From positions 62,001-126,000 of the forward strand of contig NZ_BOOC01000030.1 of NCBI RefSeq assembly GCF_016863035.1: 64,000 nucleotides of DNA, in the 5' to 3' direction. The notes under the pieces are model-generated. The model made no database searches and had not been told where the DNA came from. It saw nothing but the letters and a program-made list of their open reading frames with translations. Source of the stretch: Microbispora corallina (GTDB taxonomy: Bacteria; Actinomycetota; Actinomycetes; Streptosporangiales; Streptosporangiaceae). Position numbers and translations under genes: made by a program. Numbering within the stretch: position 1 is the stretch's first letter; each line of letters opens with the position of its first letter. Shown here piece after piece: positions 16,641 through 25,377 of the stretch.

Positions 16641-17330
16641 TCACTCCTCCACGGGGTCGAACTTGTAGCCGAGACCGCGGACGGTGAGGATGCAGCGGGG
16701 GTTGGACGGGTCGGACTCGACCTTGGCCCGCAGCCGCTTCACGTGGACGTCCAGGGTCTTGGTGTCGCCCACGTAGTCGGCGCCCCAGACCCGGTCGATG
16801 AGCTGGCCGCGGGTCAGCACCCGTCCCGCGTTGCGGAGCAGGACCTCCAGCAGCTCGAACTCCTTGAGCGGCAGCTGGACCTGCCGTCCGCGCACCGCCA
16901 CGATGTGCCGGTCGACGTCCATCCGGACCGGCCCGGCGGCCAGCACGGCCGACTCCAGCTCCTCCACGTCGCCCTGCCGCCGCAGCACGGCGCGGATGCG
17001 GGCGACCAGCTCCCGGGAGGAGAACGGCTTGGTCACGTAGTCGTCGGCCCCGAGCTCCAGGCCCACGACCTTGTCGATCTCGCTGTCCTTGGCGGTCAGC
17101 ATGATCACCGGCACCTTGGACCGCTGCCGGAGGGAACGGCAGACCTCCGTGCCCGGCAGGCCGGGCAGCATCAGATCGAGCAGGACGAGATCGGCGCCGT
17201 TGCGGTCGAACGTGTCCAGTGCCTCGGGGCCGGTGGTCGCCACGGCGACCTCGAACCCTTCCTTCCTGAGCATGTACGACAAGGCGTCGGAGAACGACTC
17301 CTCGTCCTCCACGACGAGTACCCGAGTCAC
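16641..17330 (-). CDS. regX3: OmpR-family response regulator RegX3/PhoP (phosphate control)
   Basis: 229 residues. The receiver domain has the acidic pair in VVEDEESF, the phospho-acceptor D52 in LLDLMLPG, and the Lys in VTKPFS. The C-terminal winged helix contains LPLKEFELLEVLLRNAGRVL and KTLDVHVKRLRAKVE. Its GTG start overlaps the kinase stop by four bases (GTGA), so translation is coupled. With SenX3 and PhoU around it this is the phosphate-starvation system, known to bind 11-base direct repeats; such repeats lie at 18573-18605. The longer ORF start at 17435 is inside the kinase gene and is rejected. Confidence 0.92.
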   Translation of the reverse strand: MTRVLVVEDEESFSDALSYMLRKEGFEVAVATTGPEALDTFDRNGADLVLLDLMLPGLPGTEVCRSLRQRSKVPVIMLTAKDSEIDKVVGLELGADDYVTKPFSSRELVARIRAVLRRQGDVEELESAVLAAGPVRMDVDRHIVAVRGRQVQLPLKEFELLEVLLRNAGRVLTRGQLIDRVWGADYVGDTKTLDVHVKRLRAKVESDPSNPRCILTVRGLGYKFDPVEE

Positions 17331-18499
17331 TGAGCGGCCTCCAGGGGAATGGTTGTGCGTGGTACGGCGACCGCCTGACCCCCGAACGCGGGTAGGCGAA
17401 GGGTGAACGTCGAACCGGAGCCTTCCTTGCTCCATACCGTGACCTCGCCGCCGTGGGCGACGGCCACGTGCTTGACGATCGCGAGCCCGAGGCCCGTGCC
17501 CCCGGTGGCGCGCGACCGTGCCGCGTCCACCCGGAAGAACCTCTCGAAGATGCGCTCCTGGGCGCTCTCGGGGATGCCGATGCCCTGGTCGCTGACGCTG
17601 ATCTCGACGGTCGCGCCGGCCGGCCGGGCGCTGACCACGACCCGCGTGTGCTCGGGGCTGTAGGCGACGGCGTTGTCGATGAGGTTGCGCAGCGCGGTGA
17701 CGAGAAGCTCCTCGTCGCCCCAGATCTTCAGGCCTTCGGTGCCGCCGGCCACCAGGGTGATGTCCTTGGCGGACGCCTTGGTGTTGACCCGGTCGACGGC
17801 CTCGTGCATGGCCTCGTCGACCGGCACGGGCCCGGGGGCGGGGATCGGCTCGCCGCCCTGGATGCGCGACAGCGTGATCAGGTCCTGGACGAGATAGGTG
17901 AGCCGGGCCGCCTCGTGCTGCATCCGGCCCGCGAACCGCTTCACGGCCTCGGGGTCGTCGGCCGCGTCCTGGACGGTCTCGGCGAGCAGGCTCAGCGCCC
18001 CGACCGGCGTCTTGAGCTCGTGGCTCACGTTGGCGACGAAGTCGCGCCGCACGGCCTCGACCCGGCGGCGCTCGGTCTGGTCCTCGGCGAGGACGAGCAC
18101 CTGCCCGTGGGATCCGAGCGGCGCCACCCGGACGGCGAAGGTCGTCGACTCCTGGCCGAACTTGCGGCCGGCGGTCTCGATCTCGCTCTCGCGGATCTCG
18201 CCGTCCCTGCGGACCTTCCTGGCCAGCGCGAGCAGTTCGGCGGCCATCAGCGACTCGCCCCGCACCAGCCCGAAGGCGCGGGCGGCGGAGCTGGCCCGCA
18301 GCACCCGGTCCTCCCGGTCGAGGACGACCGCGGACGAGGGCAGGACGGCGAGGACGGAGGCCACGCCCGGCGGGAGGCTGTCGTCGACGGGCTCGGGCTC
18401 CTGCCGTCTGCTGTCGCTCTGCCGCCGGATCGCGAGCATGACGAAGGAGCCCAGGACGAAGCCGCCCATGGCCGCGAGACTCGCCAGCAACTCGTTCAC
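17327..18499 (-). CDS. senX3: Sensor histidine kinase SenX3/PhoR
   Basis: 390 residues from GTG 18499. One N-terminal membrane span (FVLGSFVMLAIRR, ~5-25) is followed by a PAS-like domain (~50-140, SSAVVLDREDRVLRASSAAR) and the HisKA domain with H160 in VSHELKTPVG. The catalytic domain has the N box NLIDNAVAYS, the G1 box SDQGIGIP and the G2 box GGTGLGLAIVKH. The single span and PAS domain match SenX3 rather than the two-span E. coli PhoR. It phosphorylates RegX3. It is divergent from phoU with the PHO box between them. Confidence 0.92.
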   Translation of the reverse strand: MNELLASLAAMGGFVLGSFVMLAIRRQSDSRRQEPEPVDDSLPPGVASVLAVLPSSAVVLDREDRVLRASSAARAFGLVRGESLMAAELLALARKVRRDGEIRESEIETAGRKFGQESTTFAVRVAPLGSHGQVLVLAEDQTERRRVEAVRRDFVANVSHELKTPVGALSLLAETVQDAADDPEAVKRFAGRMQHEAARLTYLVQDLITLSRIQGGEPIPAPGPVPVDEAMHEAVDRVNTKASAKDITLVAGGTEGLKIWGDEELLVTALRNLIDNAVAYSPEHTRVVVSARPAGATVEISVSDQGIGIPESAQERIFERFFRVDAARSRATGGTGLGLAIVKHVAVAHGGEVTVWSKEGSGSTFTLRLPAFGGQAVAVPRTTIPLEAAQ

Positions 18500-18572
18500 G
18501 CTAAAAATGCTAGGCGGCGTTTCCGGTCCCACCACCCCCGCCACCTGGCATGACCATGCTCTTTCCAAAAAA

Positions 18573-18605
18573 GTTCATACGATGGTCGGGATTCGTTCAT
18601 GATTT
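18573..18605. promoter_or_regulatory. PHO box (RegX3/PhoP binding site) between senX3 and phoU
   Basis: Three adjacent 11-base units: GTTCATACGAT, GGTCGGGATTC and GTTCATGATTT. Units 1 and 3 keep the GTTCA core known from actinomycete PHO boxes, and the middle one is diverged, which is common. The site lies 74 bases upstream of the senX3 start and 20 bases before the phoU start, and is suited to autoregulation of the divergent promoters. Confidence 0.7.
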
Positions 18606-18624
18606 CGCGCGTAGCGTGTCGGCC

Positions 18625-19284
18625 ATGCGCGACGCTTATCACGAAGAGTTGGAAGCCCTCACCGAGCGGCTGGTGGAGATGACCCGCCTGGTCCGCTCGG
18701 CGATGTCGAGGGGCACCACGGCCCTGCTCGACGCGGACCTGCAGCTCGCGGAGAGCGTGATCTCCCAGGACGCCGAGGTCGACCGGATCTACGCCGAGCT
18801 TGAGTCCTCGATCTACGAGTTGATGGCGACGCAGCAGCCGGTGGCCGTCGACCTGCGTACGGTCATCACCGCGCTGCGGATGGCCGCGGACCTCGAGCGG
18901 ATGGGCGACCTCGCCGAGCACATCGCGAAGATCGCCCGCATGCGGCACCCCGAGTCGGCGATCCCGGCCGAGCTGCGCGACACCATCGTCGAGATGGGCG
19001 CCATCGCCGAGAACCTGATCACCAAGACCGGCAGCTGCATCGCGTCGCGCGACACCGAGCTCGCCCGGGAGCTGGAGAAGGACGACGACGACATGGACCG
19101 CCTGCACCGGCGGCTGTTCCGCGTCCTGCTCTCCAAGGAGTGGAGCCACGGCATCGAGGCCGCCATCGACGTCACGCTGGCCGGCCGCTACTACGAGCGC
19201 TACGCCGACCACGCCGTACGCGTCGCCCGCGACGTGGTCTACCTGGTCACCGGCAACCGGCCCGAGGACGTCCCCGTGGTCTGA
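18625..19284 (+). CDS. phoU: Phosphate-signalling complex protein PhoU
   Basis: 219 residues, usual length. It has two tandem PhoU three-helix repeats. The first runs from MRDAYHEELEALTERLVEMT to the metal-binding helix region DLRTVITALRMAADLERMGD, and the second has DVTLAGRYYERYADHAVRVA; the E/D-xx-R-x-GD/AD signatures are the iron/zinc-binding segments. PhoU damps the SenX3 signal when phosphate is plentiful. The ATG at 18625 gives the family start; a longer frame from 18550 would run through the PHO box. It is divergent from senX3. Confidence 0.92.
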   Translation: MRDAYHEELEALTERLVEMTRLVRSAMSRGTTALLDADLQLAESVISQDAEVDRIYAELESSIYELMATQQPVAVDLRTVITALRMAADLERMGDLAEHIAKIARMRHPESAIPAELRDTIVEMGAIAENLITKTGSCIASRDTELARELEKDDDDMDRLHRRLFRVLLSKEWSHGIEAAIDVTLAGRYYERYADHAVRVARDVVYLVTGNRPEDVPVV

Positions 19285-19307
19285 CCGGCCGCACTGAAGG
19301 GGGCGCG

Positions 19308-19338
19308 AAAGCCCCGGTCCTCGGGGGGCCGGGGCTTT
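19308..19338 (+). terminator. Terminator after phoU
   Basis: AAAGCCCCGG pairs with CCGGGGCTTT across a G-rich loop, 24 bases past the phoU stop, with TTTC at the 3' side. A second, partial copy of the arm (CCGGGGCTTT) recurs about 30 bases later. Confidence 0.65.
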
Positions 19339-19420
19339 CTGCGTGAGCGGGCCGGGCCTCCCAGAGCCGGGGCTTTCCCCGTGAACGGGCCGGGTCTCCA
19401 GGGCAGGGCCCTCTACGTGA

Positions 19421-19451
19421 ACGGCCCCGCCTCGGAGCGAGGCGGGGCCGT
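19421..19451 (-). terminator. Terminator after gpmA
   Basis: A perfect 14-base-pair stem around a three-base loop (arms 19421-19434 and 19438-19451), 15 bases beyond the gpmA stop on the minus strand. Together with the phoU terminator and the repeated GTGA(A/G)CGGGCCGGG units between them it insulates two convergent genes. Confidence 0.7.
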
Positions 19452-19465
19452 AAGGACGTGAGGTG

Positions 19466-20209
19466 TTACTTCTTGCCCTGGTTCGCGACGGCCTCGATGG
19501 CGGCCTCGGCGGCCTCGGGGTCGAGGTACTCGCCCTTGCCGATCGGACGGAAGTCGGCGTCGAGCTCGTAGCGCAGCGGGATGCCGGTGGGGATGTTCAG
19601 GCCGGCGATGTCCTGGTCGCCGATGCCCTCGAGGTGCTTGACCAGGGCGCGCAGCGAGTTGCCGTGGGCCACGACGAGCACGGTCCTGCCCGCCGCCAGG
19701 TCCGGCACGATCTGGTCGTACCAGTACGGCAGCATGCGCTCGACGACGTCCTTGAGGCACTCGGTGCGCGGGAGCAGCTCGGACGGGAGGAGCTCGTAGC
19801 GGCCGTCACCGAGCTGGGAGTACTCGTCGTCGTCCGCGATCGGCGGGGGCGGCACATCGTACGACCGGCGCCACAGCATGAACTGCTCGTCGCCGAACTC
19901 CGCGCGGGTCTGGGCCTTGTCCTTGCCCTGCAGGGCGCCGTAGTGGCGCTCGTTGAGCCGCCAGGAACGCTTCACCGGCAGCCACAGCAGGTCGGCCGCC
20001 TCGAGCGCGACGTTCGCCGTCTTGATCGCCCGGGTCAGCACGGAGGTGTGCACCACGTCCGGCCGGATGCCCGTCTCGAGGAGCAGCTGACCGCCCCTGC
20101 GGGCCTCCTCCTCGCCGGTCGGCGAGAGGGTGACGTCCACCCAGCCCGTGAACAGGCCCTTGACGTTCCATTCGCTCTCGCCATGCCTCAGCAGCACCAA
20201 AGTCGCCAT
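19466..20209 (-). CDS. gpmA: 2,3-bisphosphoglycerate-dependent phosphoglycerate mutase
   Basis: 247 residues. It interconverts 3- and 2-phosphoglycerate in glycolysis. The N-terminal [12 protein letters not shown] carries the phospho-histidine (H9), and [30 protein letters not shown] and [13 protein letters not shown] carry the remaining catalytic Arg, Glu and His residues. The HYGALQG and FTGW segments identify the 2,3-BPG-dependent enzyme rather than generic histidine phosphatases. It ends at the terminator at 19421. The YbjN-family gene starts upstream in the same direction, 48 bases away, so they may share a transcript. Confidence 0.95.
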   Translation of the reverse strand: MATLVLLRHGESEWNVKGLFTGWVDVTLSPTGEEEARRGGQLLLETGIRPDVVHTSVLTRAIKTANVALEAADLLWLPVKRSWRLNERHYGALQGKDKAQTRAEFGDEQFMLWRRSYDVPPPPIADDDEYSQLGDGRYELLPSELLPRTECLKDVVERMLPYWYDQIVPDLAAGRTVLVVAHGNSLRALVKHLEGIGDQDIAGLNIPTGIPLRYELDADFRPIGKGEYLDPEAAEAAIEAVANQGKK

Positions 20210-20257
20210 GGCGTCAATCCTAACGGCGACCGGCTTGCGCCCACCGTTGACGAGCGG

Positions 20258-20746
20258 TTACGAGGACTCGACGATCCGGGCGAACGCCTGCAGGTTGGCC
20301 AGCGACTCGCCCCGCTTGACGCGCCAGTCCCACTCCCTCCGGATCGAGGAGGCGAAGCCGAGCTCCAGGGCGCGGTCGAACGACTCGTCCGAGTAGGTGA
20401 GCACGCAGCCGAGGACCCGGTCGATCTCCTCGGGGGTCACCGCGCTGAGCGGGATCCGGCCCACGAGGTGGACGTCGCCGATCTCGTCGACCGCGAAGTG
20501 CACGCCGTACATCGAGCCGTTCTTGTGCAGCAGCCACTTGTAGAACTCGGCGTGGTTCTCGTCCGGCTGCCGGCAGAAGAACGCCTCGACGTTCAGGGCC
20601 TGGTCGCCGACGATGAGCCAGGTCAGCGTGGCCAGCTTGTGCTGGCCGGGCAGCCGGACCAGGAACGCCCCCGGCTTGGGCCGCTCGTAGTCCAGCTCGG
20701 CGGACGTCAGCGCGGCCTCGACCACGCCCTCCAGGTCGGGTCTCAT
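20258..20746 (-). CDS. YbjN-domain protein
   Basis: 162 residues from ATG 20746, just after the mshA stop (20757). A GGGTGGGA ribosome-binding site overlaps the end of mshA, so the GTG three codons earlier is less likely. The YbjN / type III secretion chaperone-like fold is seen in LTWLIVGDQALNVEAFFCRQ, followed by KNGSMYGVHFAVDEIGDVHL and the acidic helix PEEIDRVLGCVLTYSDESFD. In actinomycetes this gene regularly follows mshA, but its role in mycothiol synthesis is unproven. It is probably co-transcribed with mshA. Confidence 0.8.
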   Translation of the reverse strand: MRPDLEGVVEAALTSAELDYERPKPGAFLVRLPGQHKLATLTWLIVGDQALNVEAFFCRQPDENHAEFYKWLLHKNGSMYGVHFAVDEIGDVHLVGRIPLSAVTPEEIDRVLGCVLTYSDESFDRALELGFASSIRREWDWRVKRGESLANLQAFARIVESS

Positions 20747-20756
20747 GGTTCCCACC

Positions 20757-22040
20757 CTACGAGTTGACGGCGATCGGGGTCCGGTGCAGCTGAGCCATGG
20801 CCCCGGCGTACACCTCGACGAGCCGGGAGGCGGTGGCCGACCAGCCGAAGGCGGCCGCGTGCTCCAGGGCGTGGGACGCCAGGGCGGCGAGCCGGCGGGG
20901 CTGGCCGACGAGCCCGAGCAGGGCGCGCGCCCAGTCGTCCGGGTCGTGCCCGTTCACCAGGACGCCGGAGACGCCGTCCCTGACCGCGGTGCGCAGGCCC
21001 CCGACCGAGGCCGCCACGACCGGCGTCCCGCACGCCTGCGACTCCAGGGCGACGAGCCCGAACGACTCGTTGTACGACGGCACCACCGTGACGTCCGCGG
21101 CCCGGTACCAGTCGGCCAGCACGTCCTGCGGGGCCGGCGGCGCGAGCCGTACGACGTCGGCGATGCCGAGCTCGGCGGCGAGCTCGGTCAGCAGCGAGGG
21201 ACGGGCCAGGCCGTTGCCGCTGGGACCGCCCACGCAGGCGACGACGAGCCGCGAGCGCAGGTCGGGCCGTTCGACGAGCATCCGGGCGGCGGCCTTGAGC
21301 AGCACGTCCGGAGCCTTGAGCGGCTGGATGCGGCCCACGAACAGCAGCACGTGGGCGTCCTGGGGCAGCTTGAGGCGGTGCCGGGCCGCGCCCTTCGAGG
21401 CGGGCTGGAAGACGGTGAGGTTCACGCCGGGGTTGACGACGGCGACCCGCCCGGGGTCCGCCCCGTAGAGCTGGATCAGCTCGTCGGCCTCCGACGAGGT
21501 GTTGGCCACGAGCCGGTCGGCGATCTCCACGACCTGCTCCTCGCCGAGCACCCGCAGGCCCGGCTCGGGCTTGTCGCCCTCGGCCAGCAGCAGGTTCTTG
21601 ACCTTGGCCATCGTGTGCATAGTGTGCACGAGCGGCACCCCCCACCGCTCCTTGGCCAGCCACCCGACCTGGCCGGAGAGCCAGTAGTGGGAGTGGATGA
21701 CGTCGTAGCGCCCGGGGTCGTACATCGCCTCGGCGCGCAGCACGCCCGAGATGAAGCCGCACAGCTGGCCGGGGAGCTCGGCCCGGTCCAGCTCCTCGTA
21801 CGGCCCGGCGGTCACGTGGCGGACCAGGACGCCGGGCGACAGTTCGGCCACCGGAGGCAGGTCCCGCGCCGTGCGCCGGGTGAAGATCTCGACCTCGATG
21901 CCGAGGGCCGCGAGCCGCTTGGCGACCTCGAGGATGTAGACGTTCATCCCTCCCGCGTCGCCGGTTCCCGGCTGGTCGAGCGGGGACGTGTGCACGCTGA
22001 TGGTCGCGACGCGGTTGATCCTGCGCCGTTTGAGCGCCAC
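20757..22040 (-). CDS. mshA: D-inositol-3-phosphate glycosyltransferase (mycothiol synthesis)
   Basis: 427 residues. First step of mycothiol biosynthesis: joins N-acetylglucosamine from UDP-GlcNAc to 1L-myo-inositol-3-phosphate. The GT-B family 4 N-terminus shows [20 protein letters not shown], the MshA signature. [15 protein letters not shown] and [11 protein letters not shown] are acceptor-side residues, and [16 protein letters not shown] with [20 protein letters not shown] is the UDP-sugar site (E-x7-E). The GTG at 22040 has GGAGG upstream, and earlier in-frame ATGs lie in non-conserved sequence. mshD lies elsewhere in the window (56756). Confidence 0.94.
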   Translation of the reverse strand: MALKRRRINRVATISVHTSPLDQPGTGDAGGMNVYILEVAKRLAALGIEVEIFTRRTARDLPPVAELSPGVLVRHVTAGPYEELDRAELPGQLCGFISGVLRAEAMYDPGRYDVIHSHYWLSGQVGWLAKERWGVPLVHTMHTMAKVKNLLLAEGDKPEPGLRVLGEEQVVEIADRLVANTSSEADELIQLYGADPGRVAVVNPGVNLTVFQPASKGAARHRLKLPQDAHVLLFVGRIQPLKAPDVLLKAAARMLVERPDLRSRLVVACVGGPSGNGLARPSLLTELAAELGIADVVRLAPPAPQDVLADWYRAADVTVVPSYNESFGLVALESQACGTPVVAASVGGLRTAVRDGVSGVLVNGHDPDDWARALLGLVGQPRRLAALASHALEHAAAFGWSATASRLVEVYAGAMAQLHRTPIAVNS

Positions 22041-22164
22041 CCGAACCACCTCCGAGAGGGTTATAACCAAAAGAATCATCACAAGATTCCCCGACCCCCG
22101 TGAGCGACGGCGAATCGGGGCTCCTGAGAGGATGTCGCCTGCCCAGGATCGGAAGGACGATGGC

Positions 22165-22920
22165 GTGACGACGACGAAGACCGCGGTGGTGACCGGTGCG
22201 AGCAGCGGCATCGGGGAGGCGACCGCCCGCCGGCTCGCCGGGGAGGGCTATCTGGTCGTGGCCGCGGCGCGGCGGCGCGACCGGCTCGACGCGCTGGCCG
22301 CCGAGGTCCCCGGCATTCGCCCGGCCACGCTTGACGTGACGTCCCAGGAGTCCGTGGACGCCCTGGCGGCCTCGCTGGACCGCTGCGACGTGCTGGTGAA
22401 CAACGCGGGCGGCGCGATCGGGCTGGAGCCGGTGGCCGGCGGTCGGGTGGACGACTGGCAGCGCATGTACGACGTGAACGTGCTCGGCTCGCTCAGGATG
22501 ACCAGGGCGCTGCTGCCGAAGCTCATCGACTCCGGCGACGGCGTGCTCGTGATGCTGACGTCGGTGGCCGGGCTCGTGTCGTACGAGGGCGGGGGCGGCT
22601 ACTGCGCGGCCAAGCACGCCCAGACCTCGATGACCGAGACGCTGCGGCTGGAGCTGTGCGGCGAGCCCGTGCGCGTCGTCGAGATCGCACCCGGGATGGT
22701 GCAGACCGAGGAGTTCTCGCTCACGCGCTTCCGGGGGGACGCCGAGCGGGCGGCCAAGGTGTACGAGGGCGTGCCCGGCCCGCTGACGGCCGGCGACGTG
22801 GCCGACGTGATCGCGTTCGCCGTCACCCGGCCGCCGCACGTGAACATCGACCGCCTGGTGGTGCGGCCGCGCGCCCAGGCCGCGCAGCACAAGGTCCACC
22901 GCGTTCCCACGGGCGCCTGA
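22165..22920 (+). CDS. Short-chain dehydrogenase/reductase (SDR)
   Basis: 251 residues from GTG 22165 (GGAAGGA eight bases upstream; an ATG at 22132 is possible). Classical SDR motifs: [15 protein letters not shown] (TGxxxGxG), AARRRDRLD (Arg after strand 2, NADP preference), [10 protein letters not shown] (NNAG), a catalytic Ser in LTSVAGLV and the YxxxK in GYCAAKHAQ. The substrate is unknown; the PGMVQTEEF segment resembles clan members acting on 3-hydroxy acids (compare serine or 3-hydroxypropionate dehydrogenases). A methyltransferase gene follows with a four-base gap, so the two form an operon divergent from mshA. Confidence 0.88.
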   Translation: MTTTKTAVVTGASSGIGEATARRLAGEGYLVVAAARRRDRLDALAAEVPGIRPATLDVTSQESVDALAASLDRCDVLVNNAGGAIGLEPVAGGRVDDWQRMYDVNVLGSLRMTRALLPKLIDSGDGVLVMLTSVAGLVSYEGGGGYCAAKHAQTSMTETLRLELCGEPVRVVEIAPGMVQTEEFSLTRFRGDAERAAKVYEGVPGPLTAGDVADVIAFAVTRPPHVNIDRLVVRPRAQAAQHKVHRVPTGA

Positions 22921-22924
22921 GCGG

Positions 22925-23854
22925 GTGAGCCGCACGACCGCCGACCCCGGCGACCGGCGGAGCGGGCCAGGCTCCCGGGCCGTCCCGCCGGCCGGGGCCG
23001 CCAGGACGCCGGGCGTGCGGCGGGGCGGCCGGCCCATCGGGACCGTCACCCGCGGGACCACCGGGCACAACCGGCTGCGGCGGTCCGACCGGTGGATCGC
23101 GGCCGTGTACGGCCCGCTGCTGCGCTCGGCCGCTCCCCCGGTCGCGCACGCCGCCCGGGCCGGCGGTCATGTGGACGTGCCGCTGGTCGCCGACCTCGGG
23201 TACGGCGCCTCCCACATCACCACGTACGAGCTCTTCGGGCGGCTGCGCCGGGTGTCCCCCGCCGTCGAGGTCGTGGGCGTCGAGATCGACCCGGCCCGGG
23301 TGGCCGCCGCCAGGCCGTACGAGCGGGAGGGGCTCTCGTTCGTCCTCGGCGGCTTCGAGCTGCCCGTCCCCCGGCCTCCGCTGATCGTCCGGGCGTTCAA
23401 CGTGCTGCGCCAGTACGGCGAGGACGAGGCCTGGGGGCACTGGGAGACGCTGCGCTCCTCGCTCGCCCCGCGCGGCGTCGTGGTCGAGGGCACCTGTTCC
23501 GAGATCGGGCACCGCGCCGTCTGGGCCGCGCTCGGGCGCGAGGGGCCGAGGACGCTGACGTTCGCGGCCCGATTCACCGGCATCGAGCGGCCCTCCGATC
23601 TGGCGGAGCGGCTGCCGAAGACGCTGATCCACCGCAACGTGCCGGGCCGCGCCGTGCACGCCTTCCTGTCCGACTGGGACCGCGCCTGGGCCGTCTGCGC
23701 CCCCTTCGGCGCGTACGGCACCCGGCAGCGGTGGATCAGGACGGCTGAGTTGCTCGCGCGCGACTGGCCGGTGACCACGGCGCCGCCCACCGGCGGGCCG
23801 TCCCGCTGGCGGCTCGGCGAGCTCACCCTGCCCTGGGACGCCGTCGCCCCCTGA
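22925..23854 (+). CDS. Class I SAM-dependent methyltransferase-like protein
   Basis: 309 residues from GTG 22925. A basic, Gly/Pro-rich N-terminus (~1-45) precedes a Rossmann-like domain: LVADLGYGASHITTYELFGR (motif I, D-x-G-x-G), VEVVGVEIDPARVAAARP (acidic motif II) and PLIVRAFNVLRQYGEDEAW (motif IV region). The C-terminal half is Trp-rich. The acceptor is not known. It lies four bases after the SDR stop, suggesting coupled translation and a shared pathway, and is followed by a separate GNAT gene. Confidence 0.7.
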   Translation: MSRTTADPGDRRSGPGSRAVPPAGAARTPGVRRGGRPIGTVTRGTTGHNRLRRSDRWIAAVYGPLLRSAAPPVAHAARAGGHVDVPLVADLGYGASHITTYELFGRLRRVSPAVEVVGVEIDPARVAAARPYEREGLSFVLGGFELPVPRPPLIVRAFNVLRQYGEDEAWGHWETLRSSLAPRGVVVEGTCSEIGHRAVWAALGREGPRTLTFAARFTGIERPSDLAERLPKTLIHRNVPGRAVHAFLSDWDRAWAVCAPFGAYGTRQRWIRTAELLARDWPVTTAPPTGGPSRWRLGELTLPWDAVAP

Positions 23855-23885
23855 GCGATCAGGACGGGTTGGTACCGTCGCCATC

Positions 23886-24428
23886 ATGCGTTTCGTCCTC
23901 GACCCCCCGATGAACGACGACCTGTTCGAGGAGATCCTCGGCTGCTGGACCGAGGTGACCAACGCGGGCGGCGCCGTGGGGTTCGTCCCTCCCGTGGTCC
24001 CGGACGACATCCGGCCGACCGCGCTCAAGGCGCTGGCGCGGACGCGGAGCGGCCTGCCCGGCTCCGACGGCGACCCGGACGCGCCCGACAGCCTGCTGGT
24101 GGGGCTCGACGAGGACGGCGGGGTAGGGGCCCTGCTGATCCTGGCCGACAGCGAGTCGGGCCTGCGGGCCCACTGGCGCTGGGTGGTGCGCGTGATGGTG
24201 CACCCGAAGCACCAGGGCAGGGGCTATGGGATGGCGCTGCTGCGGGCCGCCGACGAGGCCGCCCGAGCCCAGGGCCTGGAGGCGCTCCAGCTCACCTGCC
24301 GGGGCGGCACGGGGGTCGACGCCTTCTACGCCCGGTCGGGCTACCGGGAGGTCGGCCGGGTGCCCCGTTCGATCCGCGTGGCCCCCGGGGACGACCGTGA
24401 CGAGATCTACATGATCAAGTGGCTCTAG
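23886..24428 (+). CDS. GNAT-family N-acetyltransferase
   Basis: 180 residues. The acetyl-CoA-binding motif A is VVRVMVHPKHQGRGYGMALL (consensus V-x-x-x-x-R-G-x-G-x-A/G), followed by LEALQLTCRGGTGVDAFYAR and SGYREVGRVP, the usual C-terminal strand-helix-strand. Its N-terminal ~60 residues contain an Asp/Glu-rich helix. Substrate unknown. It starts 31 bases after the methyltransferase stop and may belong to the same transcript. It converges with the macro-domain gene. Confidence 0.85.
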   Translation: MRFVLDPPMNDDLFEEILGCWTEVTNAGGAVGFVPPVVPDDIRPTALKALARTRSGLPGSDGDPDAPDSLLVGLDEDGGVGALLILADSESGLRAHWRWVVRVMVHPKHQGRGYGMALLRAADEAARAQGLEALQLTCRGGTGVDAFYARSGYREVGRVPRSIRVAPGDDRDEIYMIKWL

Positions 24429-24453
24429 GCCCGCGGCAGACTTGGCCGAATGC

Positions 24454-24969
24454 TTATCCCAAGGCCCGCAGGGTGTCCTCGAACACCGCGTAGGCTGCGG
24501 AGGTGAACAGGACGAACCGTACTTCGGCGACCGCCGACCCGGCCTGCCGAACGGCGGTCAGGGCGATGCGCGCGGCGTCGTCGAGCGGCCACCGGTAGAT
24601 CCCCGTGGAGACGGCGGGGAACGCCACGAGCCCCGCGCCCAGCGCGTCGGCGACCTTGAGCGACTCCCGATAGCAGGAGGCGAGCAGATGGGATCGGTCC
24701 TCGCTGCGCGAGTAAACCGGCCCGACGGTGTGGATCACCCACCGGGCGGGCAGCCGTCCCGCCGTCGTGGCCACGGCCTGCCCGGTCGGGAGCCCCTTGC
24801 CGTACCGCGAGGCGCGCAGCGCCCGGCACTCCTCCACGATCTCGGGCCCGCCGCGCCGGTGGATCGCGCCGTCCACGCCGCCGCCGCCCATGAGGGAGGA
24901 GTTGGCCGCGTTGACGACGGCGTCCACCCGCTGCTCGGTGATGTCGCCCTGCACCAGAACGATTTTCAT
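24454..24969 (-). CDS. Macro-domain protein (O-acetyl-ADP-ribose deacetylase type)
   Basis: 171 residues from ATG 24969, with GAGGTGG upstream. Macro-domain landmarks: VQGDITEQRVDAVVNAANSS (Asp that contacts adenine; NAAN stretch), LMGGGGVDGAIHRRGGPEIV (phosphate-binding loop), and VAFPAVSTGIYRWPLDDAAR (second loop, with the STGIY that cradles the ribose). Expected activity is hydrolysis of O-acetyl-ADP-ribose or removal of ADP-ribose from proteins. It is divergent from the BlaI gene, with overlapping palindromes between them. Confidence 0.92.
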   Translation of the reverse strand: MKIVLVQGDITEQRVDAVVNAANSSLMGGGGVDGAIHRRGGPEIVEECRALRASRYGKGLPTGQAVATTAGRLPARWVIHTVGPVYSRSEDRSHLLASCYRESLKVADALGAGLVAFPAVSTGIYRWPLDDAARIALTAVRQAGSAVAEVRFVLFTSAAYAVFEDTLRALG

Positions 24970-24982
24970 GCGTCCCACCTCT

Positions 24983-25010
24983 CTACAGCACGTAGTACTA
25001 CCCCGGGTAG
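24983..25010. promoter_or_regulatory. Overlapping palindromes, predicted BlaI-type operator
   Basis: In the 51-base gap between the macro-domain and blaI-like genes are three linked inverted repeats: CTAC-AGCAC-GTAG, GTAGTACTAC and CTACC-CCG-GGTAG. The TAC/GTA half-sites resemble mycobacterial BlaI boxes (TACTACA-type arms). The operator ends 10 bases before the BlaI start, so it would autoregulate and could also touch the divergent macro-domain promoter. Confidence 0.5.
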
Positions 25011-25020
25011 GCTGAAAAGC

Positions 25021-25377
25021 GTGAAGGGACTAGGCGAGCTCGAACGCATCATCATGGACATCCTGTGGGCGCGGAACACCGCGCTGACCGCCCGCGAGGT
25101 CGGACGCCTGATCGAAGACCGCGATCTCGCGCCCACAACAGTGATGACCGTGCTCGACCGGCTGTCCCGCAAGGGGTTCCTCGAACGCACCAGGGATGGA
25201 CGCGCCTGGCGCTACCAGCCCGCGGCGAGCCGCGACGCGTACGTCGCCGAGCTCATGCTCGAAGCCCTGGACCTGACCGGCGACCGCGACGCGGCGCTGA
25301 CCCGCTTCGCCCGCGCCGTCTCCGGGACCGAGGCCGAGATCCTGCGAAAAGCCCTCACGGAGCTGGAGGAGCAGTGA
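25021..25377 (+). CDS. BlaI/MecI-family winged-helix repressor
   Basis: 118 residues from GTG 25021. It begins GLGELERIIMDILWARNTAL with TAREVGRLIEDRDLAPTTVM TVLDRLSRKGFLERTRDGRA, the BlaI winged helix; the C-terminal dimerisation helices end in ALTELEEQ. In classic systems the partner BlaR1 protease cleaves BlaI in response to a signal. Here the M56 protease gene starts within the BlaI stop codon (GTGA), a genuine repressor-protease operon. No beta-lactamase gene adjoins, so the target is probably something other than drug resistance. Confidence 0.92.
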   Translation: MKGLGELERIIMDILWARNTALTAREVGRLIEDRDLAPTTVMTVLDRLSRKGFLERTRDGRAWRYQPAASRDAYVAELMLEALDLTGDRDAALTRFARAVSGTEAEILRKALTELEEQ

